Shown here in pieces: positions 1 through 7,871 of a stretch of DNA of 46,030 bases. The stretch's first letter is position 1; every line of letters starts with the position of its first letter. The notes beneath the pieces were generated by a model. The model saw only the letters and a list, made by a program, of their open reading frames with translations. It was not told where the DNA came from and made no database searches. The DNA is taken from positions 1 through 46,030 of the forward strand of contig DBYI01000045.1 in assembly GCA_002310115.1 (NCBI GenBank), in the 5' to 3' direction. The stretch is from Ruminococcus flavefaciens. Its GTDB lineage: Bacteria > Bacillota > Clostridia > Oscillospirales > Ruminococcaceae. Both the position numbers and the translations under genes were made by a program.

Positions 1-1929
1 GAGCACGGAAATGTCTGCGTTTTCAACAATTATCTGATCTACTGCGGCGATGTATTGAGTTCTGCGGGAGAGGAACTGAAAATGGAGCAGAAAGGCGATG
101 CTCAGGTGAGAGAGGTCAGAAGTTATACTATCAGTGAAAAGCTGGCTGATATGAGCGATGCTCCGGACGGAGCTCCCGTAATGACAGTAAAGATGTACGA
201 GCCTGTTTCCTGGGGCGAGTGCGATGTTGATTTCTGCCATGTCCGCTTTGACAATACAGTAAATAAAGTGATAAGCAACAACTTTACTATTGAAGAGGAT
301 GAGGCTCAGAGTATGAACTTCAAGATCGTCAAGAACAATAGCGATCTTCCAGAATGGGTGCCTACGGATTATACTCAGACCGTGAAGTTTGAAAATGAGC
401 ACGGCGCGTCATATGTTGCAGACGGCTATGTATGCTGTATACGTAGGTCTGACAGATACGGCAAAGGACTTTCAAAGAAGATATATATGGATCTGCTGGA
501 TGGGGAAGAGTACAATCCGTACGAATGTCAGGTGTACTCAAAGGTCTTTACCTTCCCTGAGCCCGAGGGCACTCCCTCGGAGGCATATGAAAAATATCTT
601 TCGGAGCTTAAACAGCTTGGTATTACGGAAAAAGAGCTGGAATACGCCAATAAGGAAATACGCTACAGCGTTAATGTATTCAAGCCTAAGCCGTCTTCAA
701 GGCTGAACGTGTACTTCGATGACTACCGTGGTAATATCGGACGCGACTTTGGAGGAAAATGCAATCTAAGCTTCAGTATAGACAAGGACGGCGTTATAAC
801 CGAGAATGATCTCTTCAGCTGGGTGCCGGATACTATCGCAGAGACTAGGGAATACATAAAAAAGAACGGCAATATTTCCACCCATGATGAATATCTGGTA
901 TTTTGCTCAGTCAGCAATGCTTTCAGCATAGAGCTTTCGCAGGATGGCATACCCGAGCTTGAAAAGAGCTTCGATTACCATCTTGAGAATGCGCAGCTGG
1001 TTGATATCCTTGGCGCTCCCTATGCAAGAGTACTGCTTTATAAGGGAAACAGGCCAGGCACCTTGACTGCGGATTTCGGCTACAGCGGCGGGAAGAGCGA
1101 GTATGAGCCCAAGGACTCAGAAGTATCTGTCAGGTTCGATAACGATCTTAACCCGAGCATCATCAGCAGGGAGGAGTGCGATCCCCTTATCCTCGGAGAC
1201 TGTAATTATGACGGCGTCTTCGGAATTTCCGATGTGGTTGTCCTTCAGAAATGGATCCTAGGCAGCGGCGAGCTCAGAAAGCCTGAGAATGCGGATATAA
1301 ACGGAGACGGAATTCTAGACATATTCGATCTGCTCAGCATGAAGAAGCAGGTCGTAAAGGGTGAGGGTGGCTCCTATGGACTTGTTGCGGAGCCCAGGCC
1401 CATGCTGCTTGTTGTTTATCAGAATTTTGCCTGGGGAACGCAGCAAAATATGACTTTATATGATGAGAACGGAGCCGCATACAGTATGTCCTATGGCAGT
1501 TCCCAAAACGGAACGGATAAGAATAAATATGACGAGTTATTCAGGATAGGTTACGACGAGAACTGGTACGAAAGACTTACAGCCATGATGACGAGTGAAA
1601 ATGCCGACGGAAAGAATCTGCCCGACCAGCTTGTAGGCAGAGCGAGAAAGCTTTCCCGCGAGCTGGACAAGCATCTAAATGATCAACCTGGCAAAATGAT
1701 CGGTCAGATGTTTGACGCGGGACAGTCCACACTGTACCTTATCGGCAGCGACAGCGACGGAAAGCCTGCTTTTCTCGAAATATTCACATCAGGAGATGTT
1801 TTGGGCTGGGTAGACTGTGAGGAGATACAGGAGTTCCTAAAGATTTCCAGCTACACTACCGCAGGTCCTGACGTCTGGTCTATAAAGACTCTCGAAACAG
1901 GCGTATCAAGGTACGATCCGACTTACTGA
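1..1929 (+). CDS. Secreted dockerin protein with WVPTD-type repeats, 5' end outside the window
   Basis: Frame 1 is open from the first base, so the start and signal peptide lie upstream; the TTG at 55 is not a convincing start. About 642 codons are visible. Two repeats begin WVPTD (nt ~355) and FSWVPD (nt ~815) and continue into a hydrophobic, His-Gly containing strand pattern; the first visible residues (EHGNVCVF) look like the end of a third. The same repeat occurs twice in the protein at 9.7-12.3 kb. A dockerin follows (nt ~1190-1360) with two Ca-binding loops, GDCNYDGVFGISD and ADINGDGILDIFD, so binding to a scaffoldin cohesin is expected. The last ~170 residues form a domain I do not recognise. 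A strong terminator follows 11 bases after the stop. Dockerin call is firm; function of repeats and tail unknown. Confidence 0.85.
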   Translation, partial: EHGNVCVFNNYLIYCGDVLSSAGEELKMEQKGDAQVREVRSYTISEKLADMSDAPDGAPVMTVKMYEPVSWGECDVDFCHVRFDNTVNKVISNNFTIEEDEAQSMNFKIVKNNSDLPEWVPTDYTQTVKFENEHGASYVADGYVCCIRRSDRYGKGLSKKIYMDLLDGEEYNPYECQVYSKVFTFPEPEGTPSEAYEKYLSELKQLGITEKELEYANKEIRYSVNVFKPKPSSRLNVYFDDYRGNIGRDFGGKCNLSFSIDKDGVITENDLFSWVPDTIAETREYIKKNGNISTHDEYLVFCSVSNAFSIELSQDGIPELEKSFDYHLENAQLVDILGAPYARVLLYKGNRPGTLTADFGYSGGKSEYEPKDSEVSVRFDNDLNPSIISREECDPLILGDCNYDGVFGISDVVVLQKWILGSGELRKPENADINGDGILDIFDLLSMKKQVVKGEGGSYGLVAEPRPMLLVVYQNFAWGTQQNMTLYDENGAAYSMSYGSSQNGTDKNKYDELFRIGYDENWYERLTAMMTSENADGKNLPDQLVGRARKLSRELDKHLNDQPGKMIGQMFDAGQSTLYLIGSDSDGKPAFLEIFTSGDVLGWVDCEEIQEFLKISSYTTAGPDVWSIKTLETGVSRYDPTY

Positions 1930-1940
1930 CATAAAAACAT

Positions 1941-1976
1941 AACTGCAGACGGAAAAATGCTCCGTCTGCAGTTTTT
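1941..1976 (+). terminator. Rho-independent terminator of the dockerin gene
   Basis: Perfect 13-bp inverted repeat (1941-1953 with 1961-1973), 7-base loop, followed by a T run. It lies just behind the stop at 1929. Confidence 0.85.
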
Positions 1977-1979
1977 AGA

Positions 1980-2454
1980 CATTACCTCAATTTCGGCTTT
2001 TCTGATGTTTACTCATAGTGATTAGCACTATACAAATATTAGGTCCTTAAGTATTGGCTGTACCAACTACGACCTCAGCTGGCTTCTCGTGATAAACCTT
2101 GTTTCGGCCGACCTTACCATCACTGTTTTTTAAGATATTGGACTTAGTCGTCCGCGAAATCTCTCGGGGTAAGACACACAACCTTCTCTCTTCTTTCCCA
2201 AAGAGAATTCTCATTTTCCACTTGCCCCTGATTTACCATTTGAATTTTACGTTTACCTTTAGGATTGGACTTGATAAGCAGTCTCTCCCACCCTGCTGGC
2301 CTTATATCAGATTTCTGTTCGTAGTCGTGAAAAAATCGCTACACCACTTTCTCCATCCCAGCCTCACGGCTTTCGACTTGTGATTCACTACACTTGGCAG
2401 TAAATACCTGTGGTTGTGCTTTCGCCGACTGGCTGTGTATCATGCCCGACACAC
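1980..2454 (-). mobile_element. Group IIC intron, 5' fragment (domains I to early IV), maturase and 3' end lost
   Basis: Read on the minus strand, the element opens with GTGTGTCGGGCATG at 2454, the GUGYG-type 5' end of group II introns. As I recall the Oceanobacillus class IIC intron, it shares several blocks: the 5' end, an ATCTGATATAAGG segment, TCTTACCCCGAGAG, and AGAAGCCAGCTGAGGTCGTA just before the usual maturase start. A possible maturase start (MSKHQKSRN, then stop) lies at 2016-1987. No domain V or VI and no reverse-transcriptase ORF remain, so the intron is dead. The 5' end abuts the U tract of a terminator, the typical target of class IIC introns. The apparent plus-strand ORFs here (e.g. 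2099-2383) are spurious. Comparison is from memory; an Rfam/covariance search would settle it. Confidence 0.62.
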
Positions 2455-2455
2455 C

Positions 2456-2489
2456 AAAAAAGAGCTCAACTGCGACAGTCAAGCTCTTT
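2456..2489 (-). terminator. Terminator of the small secreted protein, used as intron target
   Basis: On the minus strand a 14-bp stem (2489-2476 with 2472-2459, two G-U pairs) is followed by a U6 tract (2461-2456). It lies 55 bases behind the stop of the 2545-2931 gene. The intron fragment starts two bases after the U tract. Confidence 0.8.
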
Positions 2490-2544
2490 GGGCTTTATAA
2501 TTCACTTATTTACACGTCCAATACTCTGTTTGGTAAGTTCATGC

Positions 2545-2931
2545 CTACCATATAAATCTCCCTATCCAGTACTCTGTTTTACTTGTGTCACACATTAGAG
2601 TTTTACGCTTTGTTTTTTTGTCCGTCACATAATAACAGTATTCTTTTTTATATCTATACCAAAGTAGTTCACCACATTTTACACACTTAACAGGCATCTT
2701 ATAATAAATATCAATATCATAATATAAACTTGACGATTTTCTCATAGAGATATATTCCCAGTTACCGTCCTTGTTGCGTGCTGAAGCACCTGCTACATGA
2801 TTACATGAGGCTGCATTTGCTATGATGGCGTTATCAAACTGCGGAGCAATGTTCTTTGATACAGCTGCTCCTGTTCCGAGCAGAGTAACCGCCATAGTAA
2901 TACTTGCAATCCTTTTGATTACGTTTTTCAT
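2545..2931 (-). CDS. Small secreted protein of unknown function
   Basis: 128 aa. Residues 1-41 are a signal peptide (basic MKNVIKR, hydrophobic core, ANAA cleavage region). Its N-terminus resembles that of the SleB-type hydrolase at 40.9-41.7 kb (MKNxxKxI...LLxxG...APQ), so the two share an export leader type and perhaps ancestry. The mature part has one VKCVKCG motif, a further CNH near the N-terminus and a late Cys, so a metal-binding knuckle or disulfides are possible; many Tyr and Lys follow. SD AAAGGATG precedes the ATG, with a consensus promoter at 3016-2988 and a terminator at 2489-2456, so the gene is monocistronic. No family recognised. Confidence 0.75.
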   Translation of the reverse strand: MKNVIKRIASITMAVTLLGTGAAVSKNIAPQFDNAIIANAASCNHVAGASARNKDGNWEYISMRKSSSLYYDIDIYYKMPVKCVKCGELLWYRYKKEYCYYVTDKKTKRKTLMCDTSKTEYWIGRFIW

Positions 2932-2987
2932 TTTTATTACATCCTTTATTTTATATTCAAGGCCAATTATATAACCTTATGCGTAAT

Positions 2988-3016
2988 ATAATACAACAAA
3001 TATCTATTATTGTCAA
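2988..3016 (-). promoter_or_regulatory. Sigma-A promoter of the small secreted protein gene
   Basis: TTGACA (3016-3011), 17-base spacer, TATTAT (2993-2988) on the minus strand, about 57 bases ahead of the ATG at 2931. Confidence 0.75.
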
Positions 3017-3111
3017 GTTTATTTCCTAATGTGCGCTATTCATTTCCCACTTATAGAGGTCGGAGACTTCTTGCCGAATAAGGATAAAATACTGTTTTTT
3101 TACAGTTACTT

Positions 3112-5979
3112 TCAGACGTAAGGATTCTCTATCGTCCAGTTAACGGTCTGACCGTTATATGCATCCTTTGGAACAGTTACTTGAGCAATGCATAATGATA
3201 CGACGCTTTCCAGAGCCTGACCTTTACTGAATGTATATATCACGGATATTGATATTTTATCATCTGAGAAATCCACATTATCAATCTTGTATCCGACTTT
3301 CATACCAGCCGACTGATAGATTGAGTCAAGCAACAAAGTATTGTCCTTGAAAAAGCTGTCATTGTATTTTTCAACATAAGTTTCTATGGCTTTTTCCTGT
3401 AAAACTTTACTGAGATATACTTTCAGTTCATCTGTATTTGTAATTACAGCGGAATATTCGCTGCCAAGGCATATGTCCCAGAAACTTTCAGCCGTATCGC
3501 TAATATACCAATCTACTGTTTTGTCAAATGTTACTTCGGCACGATCGTCTAACCCTAGCAACTTTCGCTGTATAGTCTGAGCATCGCCTACTGTAAGACC
3601 GTCACCGTTCATATCACCGTTTAACTTACCCTGTTCTGTAAGATGATGCTCTGCTGTACCGTCTATACCATATTTATTAGGATTTGCAAGAGCCTGCATA
3701 ATGAGCACAGCATCAGCCATATCAACTGAACCGTCGCAATTTGAATCTCCCTTAATGATACTCACTTCTGCAGAAGCTGAAAGATATTTCTCTACATCAT
3801 CGGTGCGGATATCAATATAGTTTTCACTGCCAGAATAACGTAATCTTGCGTAGTCAATCTTATAAAGCTCTGCACTTCCAACCGTGAGAGTATATCCGTT
3901 TCCAAGATCATATTCAAGAACAAAAATTCCCGAACCTGCTATAACACCTTTGAACTTAATGAAATCCTTAACTGTAAGAGCACTGCCCTTTTTTGAAAGC
4001 TCAATGACATCATCAAGCGTCATCATTTCGCCTTCCTCAAACACACCAAGGTCCTTAATTGTTGAATCATCAACGACCTTGACCTCAAAGCTTACGTTAT
4101 TAGCATCAGCGACCTCTACTTTATAAGTGCCTGCCTTATTACTGCTGAAATCAGAAAACAGAAGAACTTTCGCCGGCTTTGGAGTAGTGGAATCATGGGC
4201 AAAAGCAATATCGGGATATGTATAGACAACAGGCTCTTCATTAGCTTTTGTAACTTCTATTTCCAGACCTTTAAGATCTATCATTTCGCCGATCTTATAT
4301 TCTACCTTATCAGGGAGCTTGACTATCCTATATTCAGGCTCTTTATTGACATCGCTTTCGGAATCCTTCTTTGAAAGCGGGACTACTATATTTCCGTCAA
4401 TCGCAGCAAAGGTATAAATATCTCCTTCCTTACCACCAGTAGGATTAACGCCCAGTGAGGAACCGAATGTACTCAGACCGTAATAATATTCTTCTCCGTT
4501 CTCATCCGTATAATAAATGCTCCAGTGCGACGAGCCGTCATAAATTGCTCTTTTGACAGTAAGGTCTTTTTTCTCCATAAGCTGAGAGCAACTGCCCACC
4601 TTTGTAAGCTTTGCTGAGTCGTCGAGTTTGTAGTAATAAGCCATAGCATAGACAGGATCGGACGCTGGTCTGACCTGCTCCATAATGACCTTTCCCTCAG
4701 CCGTCAGAACATCGCCGTAACTGAGCCCCTGAGGAGCAGCTTCCCATACTATCTTTTCAGCCGCATACGAACCGTCAGATCTGCGGGTTAGATACCTGAG
4801 CTGTGTAAAACCTCGGTAATTTCCGACAACTACATAGAACTCGTCTTCGTTAAATTTTACATCCGATGCAGATGCAGCAACATCTGTTCCAGTCTCAGCA
4901 TTCATTTTTTCAGGAATAGTTGCTGATTCGTCTGTCAGTATAGAATCATCAACTACCTTGACCTCAAAGCTTACGTTATTCGCGTCAGCGACCTCTACTT
5001 TATAAGTGCCTGCCTTATTGCTGCGGAAATCAGAAAAGAGAATAACTGTTGGAGGCTTTGGAGTATTGGAATCATACGCAAAAGCAATATCAGGATATGT
5101 ATAGACCACAGGCTCTTCATTATCTCTTGTAACTTCTATTTCCAGGCCTTTAAGATCTATCATTTCGCCGATCTTGTATTCTACCTTGTCGGGAAGCTTG
5201 ACTATTTTATATTCAGGCTCTGAATAAACATCATCTGTTTCAGCTTTTCCGCTGCAAAAAGCAAAAGCTGTTTTTTCATCGTTCATGAGCTTCTTTAACA
5301 GTACATTGCCAATAATCGAAGGCTTCATAGAAGATGTTTTATTATCATTCTCAGAAACATACTCTATTTTGAAAGCTCCGCTGCTCCTGTTATCAAGGAC
5401 TGTATACGGAAGTCTCAGACTGCCGCATAAGATTGCTTCATCATTCAGTGTTATGACAGAGTCTTCAGATCCATAAAAACAGATAGGTATATACTTATCA
5501 TAGGTAATTATACAGCCATCGCATATATCATGCCATACAATGCCCTTGCTTTCTTTTCCACAGATAAGGCTTCCCTTTATAAAAAACGTCACAGAGCCCT
5601 TATCAGCTTTTACAGTCACGGTCTTTTCGAGAACAGCTTCGTCAAGCAGAACGATAATATCATTATTTCCTGCATCTATAGTAAGGTCTCTGCCGAGACT
5701 TTTTATAGTACAGCTGCTGCTCACTGTATCGGAAGAATAGCTCTCGTCGATTATCAGCTTAGCAGTATCGGCTTTTGCATTCTCGCTTATCTCGCTGAGT
5801 TTAGAATAATAATCCACGTAAATGCCAACAGACTGTTCACCTGAGATAAGGCTGCTGCCGCCTGCTTCCTGAAGTCCCTTCACGCCTTTGTCCGTATCTT
5901 CGGCAGCTGCATCTACAGGCATCACCCCTGCAAAGCAAATTACCGCAGTCAAAAACGCAAGTATTTTCTTTTTCATCAT
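3112..5979 (-). CDS. Secreted dockerin protein with two Ig-like (Big_3-type) domains
   Basis: 955 aa, signal peptide MMKKKILAFLTAVICFAGVMPVDAAA-type at residues 1-26, SD AAAGGAG ahead of the ATG. Residues ~40-240 are strand-rich, possibly beta-helical. Two nearly identical Ig-like domains (~255-346 and ~548-640) have the LPDKVEYKIGEMIDLKGLE signature of bacterial group-3 Ig folds. A dockerin occupies ~735-806 (GDSNCDGSVDMADAVLIMQAL, then GDMNGDGLTVGDAQTIQ), a canonical ruminococcal form. The final ~150 residues are an unrecognised domain that includes a FFKDNTLLLDS stretch. No glycosidase or peptidase motif is visible, so I infer an adhesive or structural cellulosome component. No clear terminator; only a weak hairpin near 3090-3110. 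Confidence 0.88.
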   Translation of the reverse strand: MMKKKILAFLTAVICFAGVMPVDAAAEDTDKGVKGLQEAGGSSLISGEQSVGIYVDYYSKLSEISENAKADTAKLIIDESYSSDTVSSSCTIKSLGRDLTIDAGNNDIIVLLDEAVLEKTVTVKADKGSVTFFIKGSLICGKESKGIVWHDICDGCIITYDKYIPICFYGSEDSVITLNDEAILCGSLRLPYTVLDNRSSGAFKIEYVSENDNKTSSMKPSIIGNVLLKKLMNDEKTAFAFCSGKAETDDVYSEPEYKIVKLPDKVEYKIGEMIDLKGLEIEVTRDNEEPVVYTYPDIAFAYDSNTPKPPTVILFSDFRSNKAGTYKVEVADANNVSFEVKVVDDSILTDESATIPEKMNAETGTDVAASASDVKFNEDEFYVVVGNYRGFTQLRYLTRRSDGSYAAEKIVWEAAPQGLSYGDVLTAEGKVIMEQVRPASDPVYAMAYYYKLDDSAKLTKVGSCSQLMEKKDLTVKRAIYDGSSHWSIYYTDENGEEYYYGLSTFGSSLGVNPTGGKEGDIYTFAAIDGNIVVPLSKKDSESDVNKEPEYRIVKLPDKVEYKIGEMIDLKGLEIEVTKANEEPVVYTYPDIAFAHDSTTPKPAKVLLFSDFSSNKAGTYKVEVADANNVSFEVKVVDDSTIKDLGVFEEGEMMTLDDVIELSKKGSALTVKDFIKFKGVIAGSGIFVLEYDLGNGYTLTVGSAELYKIDYARLRYSGSENYIDIRTDDVEKYLSASAEVSIIKGDSNCDGSVDMADAVLIMQALANPNKYGIDGTAEHHLTEQGKLNGDMNGDGLTVGDAQTIQRKLLGLDDRAEVTFDKTVDWYISDTAESFWDICLGSEYSAVITNTDELKVYLSKVLQEKAIETYVEKYNDSFFKDNTLLLDSIYQSAGMKVGYKIDNVDFSDDKISISVIYTFSKGQALESVVSLCIAQVTVPKDAYNGQTVNWTIENPYV
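4064..5220 (-). repeat. Intragenic duplication encoding the two Ig-like domains
   Basis: Two 278-base copies, 4064-4341 and 4943-5220, in direct orientation within one gene, visibly about 90 percent identical with no indel. The intervening ~600 bases are unrelated to the copies. The identity at DNA level suggests recent duplication or ongoing gene conversion. Confidence 0.8.
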
Positions 5980-6447
5980 ATCAACTCCTTTTATTTTTAT
6001 TTAACGAAAGGTGTTGTTAGTTCATTAAGTATTTGAAGTGGGGGTAATATACTGCTGCATCTCACCTTTTTCGTAAATATAAGCACGTATTCTTTAACAA
6101 TTTAACAATACTACATATTTAGTGAAAAATCAATACGTTTACATTAAATCCAATTTACGAATGTCATTATTATTTTGCGATAAAACTAATTTTTGCCGTA
6201 TTTCTTTGTAGAGTCGCCCACAATAAACAGGCAAATCTAATCTTCTATGTATGATAAGACAAGCTGAATTGTATATAGAAGTAATAGTATTTTCACTCGG
6301 ATAAATATGCGAAATTTCTTCCGTGAAGGGCGAATTTTACCTCATTGTATCAGCATATGTTTTTGTTTATGATATTTGCTTCTGCAGGAATATGCCTTCT
6401 AAGCCTATTATACATTATTCTGGCCTAAAAATCAATTGCTTTTATGC

Positions 6448-6476
6448 TTGACGGTTTATGATAAGCGGTATATAAT
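6448..6476 (+). promoter_or_regulatory. Orphan plus-strand promoter
   Basis: TTGACG (6448-6453), 17-base spacer, TATAAT (6471-6476). Nothing with a credible start follows; the transcript would run through the hairpin at 6491-6507 and antisense to the micro-ORF at 6514-6576. It may be left from a deleted gene or drive a short RNA. The rest of 5980-6447 shows no gene; it is AT-rich leader DNA of the Ig/dockerin gene. Confidence 0.5.
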
Positions 6477-6486
6477 ATAAGTAAAG

Positions 6487-6507
6487 AAAAAGCACCCCAC
6501 GAGTGCT
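6487..6507 (-). terminator. Small minus-strand terminator
   Basis: Minus-strand hairpin AGCAC...GTGCT (6507-6503 with 6495-6491, extended by a wobble pair), followed by TTTTCTTT. It follows the stop of the micro-ORF at 6514-6576 by seven bases. Confidence 0.45.
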
Positions 6508-6513
6508 CAAGAA

Positions 6514-6576
6514 TCATTTTTCTTCATCAGGTGTAATATCTACGAGGTCGTCAATGTCATCAGAGGCTATCGACAT
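6514..6576 (-). CDS. Acidic micro-ORF or 3' remnant of a lost gene
   Basis: Minus-strand ORF of 20 codons, MSIASDDIDDLVDITPDEEK, with a G-rich SD (GGGGGAGA) about 13 bases upstream and a terminator directly behind. The acidic, Asp-rich tail looks like the end of a longer protein, but no longer open frame leads into it. It may be a true small peptide or a gene remnant. Family not recognised. Confidence 0.3.
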   Translation of the reverse strand: MSIASDDIDDLVDITPDEEK

Positions 6577-6621
6577 TTCTCTTTCATCTCCCCCCTTTCT
6601 CCAGCTAAATGCCTGTGAATA

Positions 6622-6650
6622 TCGACATATCGAAGGATGCATTGTATAAT
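6622..6650 (+). promoter_or_regulatory. Promoter nearly identical to that at 15834
   Basis: TCGACA (6622-6627), 17-base spacer, TATAAT (6645-6650). The block from 6618 to 6654 closely matches that from 15831, including CATATCG after the -35 box and TGTATAATCATA around the -10. It lies within the 69-codon ORF starting at 6609, arguing against that ORF's start. Its likely target is the gene at 6975, with a long leader containing decayed DNA. Confidence 0.5.
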
Positions 6651-6974
6651 CATAGAATATCAAATGCATACATTACATCTCCAAATAACGCTTCGTATCA
6701 GCCATTCGTATTTATTGTTCTAATAAGTGTTCTGCTTATTGATCTAGAAGTATACATGGAATATCATAAGAATACTACAATTCGTGAAGCAGAACCAAAC
6801 GGAAGAGTATGGAATTGATTTATAGCAGAGCCAGATAAAAACGCTTATTTCGTGTTTAAGAAAATGCTGACACGGAAAAATCCGACTTTCACATCTGTAT
6901 AATCGATTTGTGTCAATATGCTCTCATCTTTTCTCGAAAAAAAAATATTTAAAATATGTGAGGTGTAACTGCAA

Positions 6975-7355
6975 GTGGCAATGTCAATCTATTATACTGC
7001 AATTAGAAAACGTACACTTGATAAAGAAGAAAGAGAACGTGTCCAATCTATTGTAGACATGTACTGCGCGAAATTTCCATTTGAAAATAAGCATGAGGAT
7101 TTTTGCTTATACAAGGAGCCGTTTGATGAACCGAATATCGTTCTGGATGGTGCAACTCGTATTCCTTGGATTCGAAGCATCTTTTACGATGTTATTGTGT
7201 ATTGGCTCAAGTGTCTGACGGAATTAACTATGCTTCTTTCTGATTGTGAATGGAAGGCAAGGTTGGATAATGTAAGCTTGATTTGGGAAGGCGGAACTGG
7301 TTGGCGTCTTCCGACAGATGAAGAATATGCAGCAGCAAAGAGAAAACAATCTTAA
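6975..7355 (+). CDS. Conserved-looking small cytoplasmic protein, unknown function
   Basis: 126 aa with no signal peptide or membrane segment. Starts at GTG 6975 with GAGGTG ten bases upstream; ATG 6981 is the alternative. The sequence is well composed: MSIYYTAIRKR opening, a basic/acidic helix, a central FPFEN...EDFCLY segment, a hydrophobic helix YWLKCLTELTMLL, and a WEGGTGWRLPTDEEY tail. The type (small acidic protein, orphan, among remnants) fits immunity-type proteins of polymorphic toxin loci, but that is inference. The middle (IPWIRSIFYDVIVYW) may have a short deletion. No named family assigned. Confidence 0.6.
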   Translation: MAMSIYYTAIRKRTLDKEERERVQSIVDMYCAKFPFENKHEDFCLYKEPFDEPNIVLDGATRIPWIRSIFYDVIVYWLKCLTELTMLLSDCEWKARLDNVSLIWEGGTGWRLPTDEEYAAAKRKQS

Positions 7356-7364
7356 GCAATGTGA

Positions 7365-7619
7365 ACTCCCCATACCTGCCCCCCAAAAGCGCTCCACAAG
7401 AAACTGCGGGGACAATACAGCTCGTACATCGTCATCATCGCAGTGTTTGCAGCGATTGTCGTATTCTGTACGGTGTTCTGCGGCACGCAGCTTGGCTGGA
7501 CTCATATTTTTGCAATCATAGTAGCAGTTCTCAGTGTTGTATCAATTGCTCTTTGTGTAATTGTACTGTTGAAGCTTATGGACATTGATACAAGTATTAA
7601 TAATTCGTGCGTTGTATAA
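7365..7619 (+). pseudogene. 3' remnant of a small membrane protein gene
   Basis: Open frame of 84 codons after a TGA at 7362, with no ATG, GTG or TTG start near its beginning. It encodes KKLRGQYSSYIVIIAVFAA, a first hydrophobic helix, a short GTQLGW loop, a second helix ending VIVLLKLMDI, and a hydrophilic tail ending at TAA 7617. Two clean transmembrane segments with positively charged flanks make random origin unlikely. It shares the frame of the preceding gene but is separated by two stops. Probably the C-terminal half of a gene truncated by deletion. Confidence 0.45.
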
Positions 7620-7632
7620 GAGGTTAGAAACA

Positions 7633-7786
7633 ATGATCATTAAAAAATGCAAAGGCAGATGATGCTGGGCAGATATCCGAGATAGTCGTCGAAGGCTGAA
7701 ATACTTCATATGATAAACTTGATAAGTTCTCACCGGTCCAGAAAGATAAAGTCAAATTTCTGTGCAATGAATGCTGCTCGTTTTAA
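7633..7786 (+). pseudogene. Frameshifted remnant, possibly GNAT-type acetyltransferase N-terminus
   Basis: ATG at 7633 gives MIIKKCKGR-stop; shifting one base after MIIKKCK gives ADDAGQISEIVVEG, together the usual opening of a GNAT acetyltransferase. A second shifted stretch, DKLDKFSPVQKDKVKFLCNECC, ends at TAA 7784. At least two frameshifts, most of the domain missing. The family call rests on a short match from memory. Confidence 0.3.
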
Positions 7787-7791
7787 TGATA

Positions 7792-7820
7792 TTGTGTTTT
7801 CTCAGGTTGAGTGATATAAT
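7792..7820 (+). promoter_or_regulatory. Promoter of the zinc-ribbon membrane protein gene
   Basis: TTGTGT (7792-7797), 17-base spacer, TATAAT (7815-7820), about 50 bases ahead of the ATG at 7872. Confidence 0.55.
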
Positions 7821-7871
7821 AGAGAAGCAATAGCAAACACTAAGCTTGCTAATCAAAAAGGGGAATGACAT

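Noticed and set aside
2099..2383. 94-codon plus-strand ORF
   Set aside because: Lies antisense to the group IIC intron fragment, has no SD, and its sequence is low-quality Ser/Phe/Leu text.
6609..6818. 69-codon ORF with a hydrophobic stretch (FVFIVLISVLLIDLEVYM)
   Set aside because: Its start overlaps the promoter boxes at 6622-6650 and there is no SD. It may hold debris, but I cannot support it as a gene.
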